A stretch of DNA of 64,000 nt from Afipia sp. (GCA_024707075.1 JANQAK010000004.1:62001-126000); one strand, 5' to 3'. Counted from the first letter of the stretch, positions 39,225 to 46,928 are shown. Translations and numbers: made by a program. Notes: a model not told the origin generated them from the sequence alone.

Positions 39225-39321
39225 TACTCAGTCGGACCGCAAGCTGGTTAGTCCGCCATGAAGGTCGCGCGGTTCTAAGGCGGCCTTTCCTTTACGGCGG
39301 AGATTTGACGAGCGGACTTAA

Positions 39322-40080
39322 GTGAAGGACACGCCTTTGAACGCGGAAGTAATGGCGGCGAAATCGCCTACTAAGTCGCACCTGACAGCCTTAGTTATGA
39401 TCACGCTGTTGCTGATTCCGGCGCTCGTTTTTTCTGCGGGTGCCATCGAATTGAATTCTAGGTTGCCGCTGCAGCCTTTGGCGTTCGATATCCCCGCCCA
39501 GCCTCTTGCGGCGGCCTTGCACGCCTACAGTCGAAAAGTTGGTGTTCAGGTGCTTTACGACAGTCGCTCGGCTTCGGGCCAACAGTCTGTTGCAATCCAA
39601 GGATACTTTGCTCCAGATGAAGCGTTGATACGTCTTCTCGGCAACACTGATCTAGATGTGCGGCGTGCTAGGACGGATGCAATTACGCTGGTCGCGCCGG
39701 CAGTCATCGAGCATGGGCTTCCGCCGGTCAATCCGCTGACCGACGCCGATCTTGTACTCGGCGAATTGCGTGTTCGGGCGAATGTTCGGCCAAACGATCT
39801 TGAGAAATTTGCCGACTATAGCGAGACTGTCCGCTCCGAAGTCCAGCGAGCTTTGCTTAAGAATCCGCAAAGTGCAACGGGTAATTATCGAGCTGTTCTT
39901 GACTTGTGGATCGATCCCACGCGCACTATCCGCAAGGCCGCGCTCCTGCAATCGACCGGAGATGCTGTGCGCGATTCCGCTATCACAGGCACGCTACAAG
40001 GTTTGCTGATCCGCCAGCCGACGCCCGCTGATGCTCCCCAACCCATTCGCGCCGTCGTCGCTGTGAGCACGGCGAAATGA
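39322..40080 (+). CDS. STN-domain signalling protein without a barrel (VreA-like)
   Basis: 252 residues from GTG 39322 (ATG 39352 is an alternative). Signal segment LTALVMITLLLIPALVFSAG is followed by an STN domain at ~50-115: LQPLAFDIPAQPLAAALHAY, KVGVQVLYDSRSASGQQSVA, DEALIRLLGNTDLDVRRART. The C-terminal ~75 residues (VQRALLKNPQSATGNYRAVL, LDLWIDPTRTIRKAALLQST, PADAPQPI) resemble TonB-C. There is no TonB-dependent barrel, as in VreA of the Pseudomonas PUMA3 system. It would signal to the FecR-type anti-sigma at 41751. It overlaps the next gene. Confidence 0.82.
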   Translation: MKDTPLNAEVMAAKSPTKSHLTALVMITLLLIPALVFSAGAIELNSRLPLQPLAFDIPAQPLAAALHAYSRKVGVQVLYDSRSASGQQSVAIQGYFAPDEALIRLLGNTDLDVRRARTDAITLVAPAVIEHGLPPVNPLTDADLVLGELRVRANVRPNDLEKFADYSETVRSEVQRALLKNPQSATGNYRAVLDLWIDPTRTIRKAALLQSTGDAVRDSAITGTLQGLLIRQPTPADAPQPIRAVVAVSTAK

Positions 40081-40757
40081 GGCCGCTTGCTACCGACGAT
40101 AGCGCAGACCTAACGCCAGCCTCGACGTTCGCGCGGCTGATATTGTTTCCCGCGTTCGTTGGTATTCTCTTTATTGGCGGCGTCGCCTGGTTGCGGCTCG
40201 AACTCGCTGCGGCAGGCGGCACGCCTGAACAGATCCCGCTGGTGCAGGTCCATCTCATGCCGCGCCTGGACTCGCTGTCTATTCCAGTCGATTCAGAACA
40301 GCAATCGCTTGCGATTGCGACGCCAAGCCCCGTGCGTGGAATAACCGAAGCACCATCCTCTATATCCGACCGAACGCTGACAAGGTTTCCGGCAGAGGAA
40401 TCCGCACCGCCCTCCGATCCGCCGATGCCGTCAGCGGGTCTGAAGGATATCCCGGATCCCATACAGGATGATGCGAAGACAACGTTCCGGACAGAACTTG
40501 CGCGCCACATTGCGCGGTTCCAGCGGTATCCAAAGGGGGCTGAACGGCAACATCTACAAGGGACGGTCCGGGCCGTGTTCTCAATCAACCGTGCCGGCAA
40601 GCTGCTTGGCGTACGGGTCAAAGGTAGCTCCGGTCAGTCTGTGCTGGACCATGCTGCCCTTGAAACCATCCGCCGAGCCCAGCCGCTGCCCCGGATCCCT
40701 CCGGCCTTGTCGGATACGTTGAACGTAGAAGTGACGCTCGGATTTGACCCGTCCTGA
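40077..40757 (+). CDS. tonB: TonB-family energy transducer of the signalling module
   Basis: 226 residues; ATG 40077 overlaps the upstream stop. N-terminal membrane helix (ARLILFPAFVGILFIGGVAW), a Pro/Ser-rich linker and a C-terminal TonB domain with FRTELARHIARFQRYPKGAE, AVFSINRAGKLLGVRVKGSS and VLDHAALETIRRAQPLPRIP. It is distinct from the TonB at 17531, which has the PPPKDMP ending. It probably works with the STN protein in transmitting or energising the surface signal. Confidence 0.85.
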   Translation: MRPLATDDSADLTPASTFARLILFPAFVGILFIGGVAWLRLELAAAGGTPEQIPLVQVHLMPRLDSLSIPVDSEQQSLAIATPSPVRGITEAPSSISDRTLTRFPAEESAPPSDPPMPSAGLKDIPDPIQDDAKTTFRTELARHIARFQRYPKGAERQHLQGTVRAVFSINRAGKLLGVRVKGSSGQSVLDHAALETIRRAQPLPRIPPALSDTLNVEVTLGFDPS

Positions 40758-40823
40758 GTCGTTTCCTGTGCCGAACGTGGCGCGAATATAACGCCTGCCG
40801 TCGCATAACGGGCAGTCGTCCGA

Positions 40824-40841
40824 CTGTCATAAATCTGTAAT
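40824..40841 (+). promoter_or_regulatory. Pho box upstream of the ECF sigma-factor gene
   Basis: CTGTCATAAATCTGTAAT at 40824-40841 is two 7-base half-sites (CTGTCAT and CTGTAAT) separated by four bases, matching the classical PhoB box with one mismatch in the second half. Ten bases after it lies TATCAG (40852-40857), a plausible -10 hexamer at the expected distance for a PhoB-activated promoter. The sigma-factor start is 67 bases downstream of the box. Confidence 0.75.
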
Positions 40842-40908
40842 TCGCGACCTTTATCAGCAAGTTACCCTTGGAGTGTTGGGCTCCCGGGGCGCGTAGGGGG
40901 CCGCGAAA

Positions 40909-41451
40909 TTGGCAGAGTCCAATCAGACTAGGCTGAAGCGGCAGCTCGCTGAAAATTACGACACCTTGGTCAAGCACCTCACAGGGCAATTGGGGTCTTC
41001 CGAGTTCGCTTATGAGGTGCTGCACGAAACATTCGTGCGCCTTGATCGCGTTCCAGATGCGACACTCGTCGAAAAGCCCGCCGATTACGTCTTTCGCACC
41101 GCCATCAACGTTGCCAAGAACCTTCGAAAAGCGCGGACCTATCGTGTCCCTGCCTCCGAGATCGACGCGCTGCTCGAGGTAACCGACAACAGGCCAAGTC
41201 CGGCCCAGATCGCCGAGGAGCGGTCCGACTTCGAAGCCTTCGAGCGTGCGCTCCGCGAGCTTCCCGAACGCCCGCACCATGTGCTCCGTATGATGTCGCT
41301 CGAAGGCAAGACCGCCGAAGAAACGGCTGAGGCGCTCGGCGTCAGCGTGCGCACCGTTTCCTCAGACTACCAACACGCCTTGCAGCATTGTGCCAAGAGC
41401 ATCGACCGCCGCATTTCTCCCCGCCTAGGCGGTCCGAGGCGGCGGACCTGA
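40909..41451 (+). CDS. ECF sigma factor, FecI/VreI-like
   Basis: 180 residues from TTG 40909 with AGGGGG upstream. Region 2 includes YDTLVKHLTGQLGSSEFAYE, VLHETFVRLDRV and PADYVFRTAINVAKNLRKA; region 4 has ALRELPERPHHVLRMMSLEG and the helix-turn-helix KTAEETAEALGVSVRTVSSD. It is an iron-starvation-type (FecI) ECF sigma factor. Its Pho box suggests induction in phosphate starvation. The FecR-type regulator at 41751 is its probable anti-sigma partner. It may read the module shared by the TPS and curli operons (hypothesis). Confidence 0.88.
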   Translation: MAESNQTRLKRQLAENYDTLVKHLTGQLGSSEFAYEVLHETFVRLDRVPDATLVEKPADYVFRTAINVAKNLRKARTYRVPASEIDALLEVTDNRPSPAQIAEERSDFEAFERALRELPERPHHVLRMMSLEGKTAEETAEALGVSVRTVSSDYQHALQHCAKSIDRRISPRLGGPRRRT

Positions 41452-41524
41452 ATGCGAGGCGAAAGAGCTCCGAGAGACGCCTATTCCGGACAAGGACGAA
41501 CAGCGGCGCAGCCGCGCCATGCGG

Positions 41525-41546
41525 ATCCGCCTTTCGGATTCTTTTT
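41525..41546 (+). terminator. Intrinsic terminator after the sigma-factor gene
   Basis: ATCCG at 41525-41529 pairs with CGGAT at 41535-41539 around a short loop, followed by TCTTTTT. The hairpin plus U-tract lies 73 bases after the sigma stop, in the ~300-base gap before the anti-sigma gene. That gap otherwise holds no gene. The anti-sigma may therefore have its own promoter or rely on readthrough. Confidence 0.65.
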
Positions 41547-41750
41547 CATGATAGACCCTTCCCAGTTGTCTAAGAAAGAAAGGAGATAGTTGTTTGGTTC
41601 GGTTGGAGGAAAGCGGCCGTCCCAAAGAGGTTGGGAAGGCAATGGGTTTGCGCGCCAATGGCCCGGGTTGACGAGAATCATATATACCGAGGCGCCTTCG
41701 GCCGCGAAGGGATGTGTCGTCGGCTCTTGCGCGAATAGTGAGCGATCGCA

Positions 41751-42728
41751 GTGACCCTCCCTCCCGAAACACCAGGGCCGGACCCGCTACTTGACGAGGC
41801 GATCGTCTGGATCGTGCGGCTCAAGACCGAAGAGATTACACGCGCCGATATCGATGACTTTCAGCGCTGGCGAGCGCGGAGCGCAGCGCACGAAGCCGCC
41901 TTCCAGCGAGCAGCCCTTATCAATTGGCGGGCAGGCGTGGTCGCGGGCAAACTCACCGCGCCGTCGGCGCGTGTCGCCGGCATTGCGACAAGCCGCGGCC
42001 GCCTCAGCCGGCGCGCCCTAATCGGCGGCGGTCTTGCCGCCGCTGCCGTGGCCGGATACGCTGTCATCAGGCCTCCCTTCAACCTGTGGCCGTCATTGCA
42101 GGAATTGTCGGCTGACTACCGCACGGCAAAGGGGGAGCAACGCACGGTCAATGTCACCCCGGAAGTCTCGTTCGACCTCAACACACTGACCAGCATCGCC
42201 CTTCGCTCGAAGCAAAATCAGCCGACGATCGAGTTGCTGTCCGGCGAGGTCGTCGTCAGCACCCGCCGTCCGCCGCAAGGCGACTTGATCGTACTCGCTG
42301 CCGGTGGGCAAATCATCGCGAGCGAAGCGCGCTTCAGCGCACGCTGCCTTGATGACGTCGTCTCTGTTGTTTGCCTGAATGGTATCGTTAGTGTGCAGCA
42401 GGCTGGACAATCCACGCGCATCGTTGAGGGAGAACAGGTTTCCTATACAGGTAGTGGCCTCGGTGCCCGCGTGAGCGTCGATCCCGTGCAAGTGACTTCA
42501 TGGCAAACCGGCTTGCTGATCTTTCGTGATCGACCGTTAGCCAGCGTGGTCGAGGAGATCAATCGATATCGCCCTGGCAAGATAGTCGTCGTCAGCGCCG
42601 CGTTGCGGCAACGTATCGTTAACGGCGACTTCGAGATTGCCAAGCTCGACACGTTCATCACCCAAGTGCAGCAGCTGACGGGGGCCCGCGCCACCGAATT
42701 GCCAGGCGGGCTGGTTCTCCTGAGTTGA
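41751..42728 (+). CDS. FecR/VreR-type anti-sigma regulator
   Basis: 325 residues from GTG 41751. The N-terminal cytoplasmic domain has the DUF4880/FecR signature: DEAIVWIVRLKTEEITRADI, DFQRWRARSAAHEAAFQRA. A twin-Arg-like segment and membrane helix (RRALIGGGLAAAAVAGYAVI, ~88-106) precede a periplasmic FecR domain (YRTAKGEQRTVNVTPEVSFD, LLSGEVVVSTRRP) and a C-terminal STN-like part (SWQTGLLIFRDRPLASVVEE, INRYRPGKIVVV). It should sequester the sigma factor at 40909 and receive the signal from the STN protein. In VreR, release requires proteolysis. Confidence 0.9.
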   Translation: MTLPPETPGPDPLLDEAIVWIVRLKTEEITRADIDDFQRWRARSAAHEAAFQRAALINWRAGVVAGKLTAPSARVAGIATSRGRLSRRALIGGGLAAAAVAGYAVIRPPFNLWPSLQELSADYRTAKGEQRTVNVTPEVSFDLNTLTSIALRSKQNQPTIELLSGEVVVSTRRPPQGDLIVLAAGGQIIASEARFSARCLDDVVSVVCLNGIVSVQQAGQSTRIVEGEQVSYTGSGLGARVSVDPVQVTSWQTGLLIFRDRPLASVVEEINRYRPGKIVVVSAALRQRIVNGDFEIAKLDTFITQVQQLTGARATELPGGLVLLS

Positions 42729-42839
42729 TCTCCTTCCTCCCTGCGGTGGGGCTAATCAACCCGACCGTTCCAGAGATTATTTGCCATGGTGGATTTGATG
42801 CGCCGACGGTGCGCATCAGTTCGAGAGCGTCGGCGTGCC

Positions 42840-42866
42840 GAGGGGGCCCCCCGGCCGCTCCCCCTC
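42840..42866. terminator. Possible bidirectional hairpin between convergent genes
   Basis: GAGGGGG (42840-42846) pairs with CCCCCTC (42860-42866) around a GC-rich loop. It lies between the end of the FecR-type gene and the end of the minus-strand gene at 42885, where a shared terminator is expected. There is no clear U-tract on either side, so support is modest. The junction also marks the change from the TPS locus to the SigF island. Confidence 0.35.
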
Positions 42867-42884
42867 AAGTGGGACACTTTAGGC

Positions 42885-43547
42885 TTACTCCGGCCGCGCG
42901 ATGATCTGATGTTGGGCGTCCAACCCGATGCGGCCGCGCTCCAGTCCGTGTGACTGGCCCCCGCTGTTGTAGATGACGAGGACAGCATTGTCGTGGGTCG
43001 GCATGCTTGGCAATGTCACGGTGACGCTGGCGGTGCCGTCGGCCTTCGCGGTGAAACTGTTCGTCTTCCCGGCGCCGTCCATCGGCGTGAAGCTGATCGG
43101 ATTCGTGTCGAAGTGGTTCTCGAAAAGGCTGTAGCTCGCGTTCGGCTGCAGGTTCTTGAACGTCGCCTCGAGCGTCACCTTGCCGTCCTTCTCCGTGATG
43201 GAGACGGTTCCGGTGGCGGCCAACCATGATTGGAGATTGAAGCCTAGCGGCTTGTGCTCGGCGTTGAACAGCTTCGACGTCTTGGGATCCTGGTCGATGA
43301 ACGGCGGCCGAACGCCGGCGACGTGCTTGATGCCCTGCGGACCGGTGGCTTCTGCAGCGGCGGAATCCTCGACGAAGACCTGCGGATCGAGCACCTTAGG
43401 CTGTTTCGTCTCTGCGGAGAAGAAAGCGGCGTGCGTGACGAACTCAAGCTTCAGGGGCGAGGCCGCGAAGACGCCTCCGACGGAAGCGAAAAGCAGCCCG
43501 GCCGCGGCGGCCGAGAGGACGAGACGTCGTTCGAGCGTTTTGTGCAT
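42885..43547 (-). CDS. Secreted protein of unknown function under a SigF-type promoter
   Basis: 220 residues with a signal peptide (RRLVLSAAAAGLLFASVGGV, cleavage near FAAS). The mature part is beta-rich: TGTVSITEKDGKVTLEATFK, ASYSLFENHFDTNPISFTPM, NSFTAKADGTASVTVTLPSM and HDNAVLVIYNSGGQSHG. No cysteines or metal-binding cluster are seen. No family recognised. A GTAACT-N15-CGAA promoter lies about 97 bases upstream on the same strand (43644-43668), so it is probably part of the SigF stress regulon. Confidence 0.65.
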   Translation of the reverse strand: MHKTLERRLVLSAAAAGLLFASVGGVFAASPLKLEFVTHAAFFSAETKQPKVLDPQVFVEDSAAAEATGPQGIKHVAGVRPPFIDQDPKTSKLFNAEHKPLGFNLQSWLAATGTVSITEKDGKVTLEATFKNLQPNASYSLFENHFDTNPISFTPMDGAGKTNSFTAKADGTASVTVTLPSMPTHDNAVLVIYNSGGQSHGLERGRIGLDAQHQIIARPE

Positions 43548-43643
43548 TGGAGTACCGTTACCTTTTGAGGTGACCGAACGAGCACATCGAGCCCGCCCGG
43601 CGCCATGGAAGGCACCTAGCGGACACGGAGGCCCGACCTTCAG

Positions 43644-43668
43644 TTCGTTGCGATCCCCTCGAAGTTAC
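43644..43668 (-). promoter_or_regulatory. SigF-type promoter for the secreted protein gene
   Basis: On the minus strand GTAACT, 15 bases, then CGAA (plus-strand TTCG at 43644 and AGTTAC at 43663-43668). One base differs from the GTAACC of the other four copies in this island. It is upstream of and in the same direction as the gene at 42885-43547. Confidence 0.6.
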
Positions 43669-43705
43669 GTCGCCCTTGGCGAAAAACTTCGCGAATGGCC
43701 GCCCT

Positions 43706-44404
43706 CTAGCTGCCTGTGGCGACCCCGATCAGTTCCGAAAGACCCGCGAGCGTCCGGATTTCCCGGTCCGGTCGGCCCGGAAGGCGCTCCGGCCGCTGTC
43801 CGTACCGGTTGCACCAGACGACCCTCATGCCGAAGGCTGACGCCGCATAGGCGTCCCACGAATTCGACGAGAGAAAGCAAATCTGCTCCGGCGGAATCCC
43901 GAGCCGGTCGACCGCATAGCGGTAGACAGCGGAGTCGGGCTTGTACACGCCGACTTCCTCGACCGAGAGCACCGCGTCGAGCAATTCGTGGATGGCTGCG
44001 TTCCGGACGGCCCCGTCAAGCATCGCGGGAGATCCGTTCGAAAGGATCGCCGTCCTGAGGCCTGCCGCCTTCAATCGCCGGAGAATGTCAGGCGCCTCCG
44101 GAAAAGCCTCGAGTTTCAGATACAGGTCCATGAGGCGGTCGCGAAGGCCTGGCCGATCGATCTTCAATGTCTCAAGGGCATAGTCCAAGGCGTCGCCCGT
44201 CACCTGCCAGAAGTCCGCATGTCGTCGCTGTATCGCGCGCAACCAGGTGTATTGAAGTTGCTTGTCGCGTCAGAGGACGGTCAGCTTGTCGAGGTCGGCG
44301 CCGAGCATGTCCCGGCAGCCACGTGTTGCGGCGGCGAAGTCGAACAAGGTGCCGTAAGCGTCGAAGACGCAGGCCTTCACGTCGAATTGAAGCGTCGAAG
44401 TCAT
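43706..44404 (-). pseudogene. Type II haloacid dehalogenase (HAD), broken by an in-frame stop
   Basis: From ATG 44404 it reads MTSTLQFDVKACVFDAYGTL (HAD motif I with the nucleophile DAYGT) to LDKLTVL, then TGA at codon 45 (44270-44272). Coding continues in frame with RDKQLQYTWLRAIQRRHADF, motif II AILSNGSP and motif III/IV VGVYKPD with LSSNSWDAYAASAFGM. Homologues usually have LWRDKQLQYTW here, so TGG to TGA is the likely change. If read through, it would hydrolyse 2-haloacids. It is last in the minus-strand operon led by 44696-45154. Confidence 0.85.
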
Positions 44405-44460
44405 TCGGAACGTTCCTTAAGGGACCTGGTCAGGTGCCTTCCCGCCGTGAAGCAGAGACG

Positions 44461-44670
44461 CTAGGCTTGCCTGCAACAAGCCTCGGAGTCCTGACGCGGC
44501 GGGCACGGCACCGTTCCGTAAGAGCAGAATACGCAGCAGTCGCCGTCCTTGGGCTTCAAGCGGACGCCGCAGTGCCTGCAGTCGTAGAAGAATTGACAGG
44601 CGTCCGTCGGCATCCGCTCGGTCGACTCGTTGCCGCAGTTCGGGCACCGAATGGTGGAATCGAGGGTCAT
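44461..44670 (-). CDS. GDCCVxC-domain zinc-ribbon-like protein
   Basis: 69 residues with CPNCGNES, CRHCGVRLKP and the diagnostic KDGDCCVFCSYGTVPCPP block: paired CxxC ribbons followed by a CCxxC cluster. This family is known as GDCCVxC proteins, some of which are selenoproteins; here all these positions are ordinary cysteine codons. It starts 26 bases after the membrane-protein gene and should share its SigF-type promoter at 45226. It probably binds a thiophilic metal or takes part in thiol chemistry, which is inferred. Confidence 0.85.
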   Translation of the reverse strand: MTLDSTIRCPNCGNESTERMPTDACQFFYDCRHCGVRLKPKDGDCCVFCSYGTVPCPPRQDSEACCRQA

Positions 44671-44695
44671 GTTTGCTGCTTACTCGATCCGCGTT

Positions 44696-45154
44696 TCAGG
44701 TGCGCGCGCCCTGCAGGGCACTGGTATCTTCCGGCCGCTCGAGCACATAGACGGCGCCGAGAACGAAGCCGAATACGATATGCAACATCAAGGTCATGAC
44801 CGGTGCCATCATCCCGAGATGGGATCCGAAGAAGCCGGCGCCGGCCATCGGCATTATCGCGACCATCATGATGAGCCAGGCACCGACGGCGAACACGATG
44901 CCTCTCAGCCAGTGGCTCTCGCCGGGGAGGCTAGTGTTCAGCCACGCGAACAGCGTGCCCCAAAGCACTGTTCCGATCATGGAGTGCATCGCCCAGCCTA
45001 CGGCCGGCGATGCACCGAGCATGTCGGCGACCATCTTGATCGGGTTGAGCTCGGGCATCACGCCCATCATCGCCTTTATCGCCATGAGGCCAGAAAGAAC
45101 GACGGTGGCTACGAAGCCTGCCACCATTCCTTTCATCCAATTTCCTGTCGTCAT
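44696..45154 (-). CDS. DUF6789-like four-helix membrane protein
   Basis: 152 residues from ATG 45154 (GGAGGAG upstream); a longer frame upstream is non-coding. Four hydrophobic segments are visible: MVAGFVATVVLSGLMAIKA, VGWAMHSMIGTVLWGTLFAW, WLRGIVFAVGAWLIMMVAIM and MTLMLHIVFGFVLGAVYVLE. Several His and Met residues face the membrane region. Function unknown. First gene of a minus-strand operon with GDCCVxC and the HAD pseudogene. Confidence 0.75.
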   Translation of the reverse strand: MTTGNWMKGMVAGFVATVVLSGLMAIKAMMGVMPELNPIKMVADMLGASPAVGWAMHSMIGTVLWGTLFAWLNTSLPGESHWLRGIVFAVGAWLIMMVAIMPMAGAGFFGSHLGMMAPVMTLMLHIVFGFVLGAVYVLERPEDTSALQGART

Positions 45155-45200
45155 CGCATCTCCTCCATCTGTCCGTCGGCGACGAACCGTCACCGCACCG

Positions 45201-45226
45201 TTCGACGGGAGGGGCGAGATGGTTAC
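45201..45226 (-). promoter_or_regulatory. SigF-type promoter for the DUF6789 operon
   Basis: Minus-strand GTAACC (plus GGTTAC at 45221-45226), 16 bases, then CGAA (plus TTCG at 45201-45204). It lies about 47 bases before the ATG at 45154 and is back-to-back with the plus-strand copy at 45251. Confidence 0.7.
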
Positions 45227-45250
45227 GCCACACTTCGCGCGCGACGGCAG

Positions 45251-45275
45251 GTAACCTTTCGCAGGATGCGGCGAA
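45251..45275 (+). promoter_or_regulatory. SigF-type promoter for the 45309 operon
   Basis: GTAACC (45251-45256), 15 bases beginning TTTC, and CGAA (45272-45275), 33 bases before the ATG at 45309. The TTTC after GTAACC is also present in the copies at 46929 and 49256. Confidence 0.75.
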
Positions 45276-45308
45276 CCAATCCGCAGGTATCGTACGGAAA
45301 GTCGGAGC

Positions 45309-45638
45309 ATGTTGCGCCACGTCCGGATCACGCATCGAGCGAGCGGCGAGGTCATCGCGGAGGGGCCGATCGGATTCTTCGGAATCACACCTTTCGAGGG
45401 CAACTACTACATCGCGCGGAAGTACCTGAAGACTTCGCGGCTAAAGCCGAATTGGATTCCCGGGTTCTGCGTCTACAAGTTCCTGTACGTGTGGCTCGAC
45501 CTGCGTCTTCCAGACGGGACCCGCGAACCGTCGATTGGATGGTTGTACTGGCTGCCCAATCCGCTGTTCTTTTTAATCGCGTTCCGACCGGCCGTCCCTC
45601 AATCGTCGCCGGCGTTATCGGTACAGGAGATCGCTTGA
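45309..45638 (+). CDS. Unrecognised small protein in the SigF island
   Basis: 109 residues. It begins MLRHVRITHRASGEVIAEGP and contains FFGITPFEGNYYIARKYLKT, SRLKPNWIPGFCVYKFLYVW and the hydrophobic IGWLYWLPNPLFFLIAF. The last segment could be a membrane-associated or buried helix. The first part resembles a small beta-barrel, but I cannot name the family. It is translationally coupled to the thioredoxin gene (TTGA overlap at 45635) and follows a SigF-type promoter. Confidence 0.65.
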   Translation: MLRHVRITHRASGEVIAEGPIGFFGITPFEGNYYIARKYLKTSRLKPNWIPGFCVYKFLYVWLDLRLPDGTREPSIGWLYWLPNPLFFLIAFRPAVPQSSPALSVQEIA

Positions 45639-46267
45639 AGCAGGAGGGCACCGGCGCCGGTCCAGGTGCGGCGCGGATGCCGTCGCGTCGCACGCTCCTG
45701 CTGCGCGCGTTGGCCAGCATGGCCGCCGGACTCGCGTCGGGCGAGGCCGCCGCGGTCGAAGACGACGTTCCCAATTTCGAATCCGGAAGATACCAGTTCA
45801 CCATCGTCCGCCCTCGAGAGCAGCTGCCGTCGGTCAGGCTATTCCGTCTCGGTGGTGGCACGACCGACCTATCGTCGCTGCTCGGCAAGCCACTCCTCGT
45901 GAACTTCTGGGCATCGTGGTGCGCTGCCTGCCGCATGGAGTTGCCCGCTCTCGACAGGCTGTATCGAAACGCCTGGCGGGGTAGGGTGCATGTCGTCGCG
46001 ATTTCGGAAGACCGCGGTCCGCGCGAAACGGTCGCGCGCTTCGTGAAGTCGCTCGATCTGAAGGCGCTTCCGATCTTTCTCGATCCCAACGGGTACGTGG
46101 CGTACTCGGACCGCGACAACGCCAAGAAGGCGCCGTTCGCGCTCTACGGCATGCCGATCACCTACGCCGTCTCGAGCTCAGGCGCGGTCGTCGGCTACAT
46201 ACCGGGCGATGCGGACTGGTCGTCCGCAGCGGCGGACGACCTCATCGCCTATCTGAGCAGAACGTAA
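45635..46267 (+). CDS. Exported TlpA/ResA-type thioredoxin-like protein
   Basis: 210 residues from TTG 45635, with AGGAG five bases upstream and a stop/start overlap; ATG 45677 is the alternative. An N-terminal SRRTLLLRALASMAAGLASG resembles a Tat or Sec signal. The thioredoxin fold follows: SSLLGKPLLVNFWASWCAAC with the CxxC active site, VHVVAISEDRGPRETVARFV, the cis-proline region GMPITYAVSSSGAVV. It should act as a periplasmic thiol-disulfide enzyme. The neighbouring thioredoxin-CcdA protein could supply electrons. Confidence 0.85.
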   Translation: MKQEGTGAGPGAARMPSRRTLLLRALASMAAGLASGEAAAVEDDVPNFESGRYQFTIVRPREQLPSVRLFRLGGGTTDLSSLLGKPLLVNFWASWCAACRMELPALDRLYRNAWRGRVHVVAISEDRGPRETVARFVKSLDLKALPIFLDPNGYVAYSDRDNAKKAPFALYGMPITYAVSSSGAVVGYIPGDADWSSAAADDLIAYLSRT

Positions 46268-46281
46268 GAGCTGGCGACCCG

Positions 46282-46842
46282 CTACGCTGTCTTACGGAGG
46301 TCCGCCACTTCGCCGCGAGCGGGATAATTGTTCTTCACGACGAAATCGATCGCCGTCAGGATGTCCGAGAAATGCGGCCTCGCGAACGGCATGGTCTGCA
46401 CGCTGCCAAAGTAAAGGGTGCCGTCCGGCTTCACCAGGTAGATGGCAGGCTCCGAAAACAGCGCGGGCTCATCGACGCCGGCCGAGGTCTTTCCGCGCCC
46501 CGACGATACGTAGAGCCCCCAGTGGCGGGCCGCGTCGAGGGAAACTCCGTAGCCGATACGCAGCCGCGACAATCCCCACGTCTGCAGGGTCTGCTCCGCC
46601 CGCTCCTTGTCGTCGGTCGATAGCGCCACGACCGAGACGCCGCGCTTCTCGAACTCGTCGAGCTTGGACTCGAGGTCCTTCAACTGCATCTTGCAGATCG
46701 GGCAATGAAGGCCGCGATAGAAGACGAGCAGCGTAAAGTTGGCCGGCTTTTCAGATGCGAGATCGAATTGTCCGCCGCCGGCGAGATCGACGCGCAGCGC
46801 TGGCACGGCTTGGCGCGGCACGAGGGGAACGAGATCGCTCAA
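46282..46842 (-). CDS. Peroxiredoxin-like (AhpC/TSA) protein
   Basis: 186 residues from TTG 46842. It has VPALRVDLAGGGQFDLASEK, then FTLLVFYRGLHCPICKMQLK, where the CPIC motif takes the place of the peroxidatic cysteine region, and KRGVSVVALSTDDKERAEQT. The end has AIYLVKPDGTLYFGSVQTMP. The RGLHCPIC variant marks the AhpC/TSA-like group often annotated as peroxiredoxin-like or redoxin. It is convergent with the thioredoxin gene and divergent from the thioredoxin-CcdA gene. I found no SigF-type motif upstream of it. Confidence 0.85.
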   Translation of the reverse strand: MSDLVPLVPRQAVPALRVDLAGGGQFDLASEKPANFTLLVFYRGLHCPICKMQLKDLESKLDEFEKRGVSVVALSTDDKERAEQTLQTWGLSRLRIGYGVSLDAARHWGLYVSSGRGKTSAGVDEPALFSEPAIYLVKPDGTLYFGSVQTMPFARPHFSDILTAIDFVVKNNYPARGEVADLRKTA

Positions 46843-46928
46843 TTCGGTGTCCTTTCAGTGATGGCCCCGATGGCGACCATAGTTCGAGACACGCGCACAG
46901 GCACGTCCGATATTTTTCCGACTCCCGC

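Noticed and set aside
41556-41564. CAGTTGTCT upstream of the FecR-type gene as a fourth module copy
   Set aside because: Only nine bases match; the GCAGGTT and CGTT parts of the module are absent.
42862-42885. CTCAAGTGGGACACTTT as an insertion-sequence end
   Set aside because: It looked like a transposon terminus, but no matching inverted end or target duplication is visible in the window.
44270-44272. In-frame TGA in the HAD gene as possible selenocysteine
   Set aside because: HAD dehalogenases use Trp at this place (LWRDKQ); no selenocysteine insertion hairpin is apparent next to it, so a nonsense change is simpler.
44461-44670. GDCCVxC protein as a selenoprotein
   Set aside because: All positions of the CCxxC block are ordinary cysteine codons in this copy and no in-frame TGA precedes the stop.
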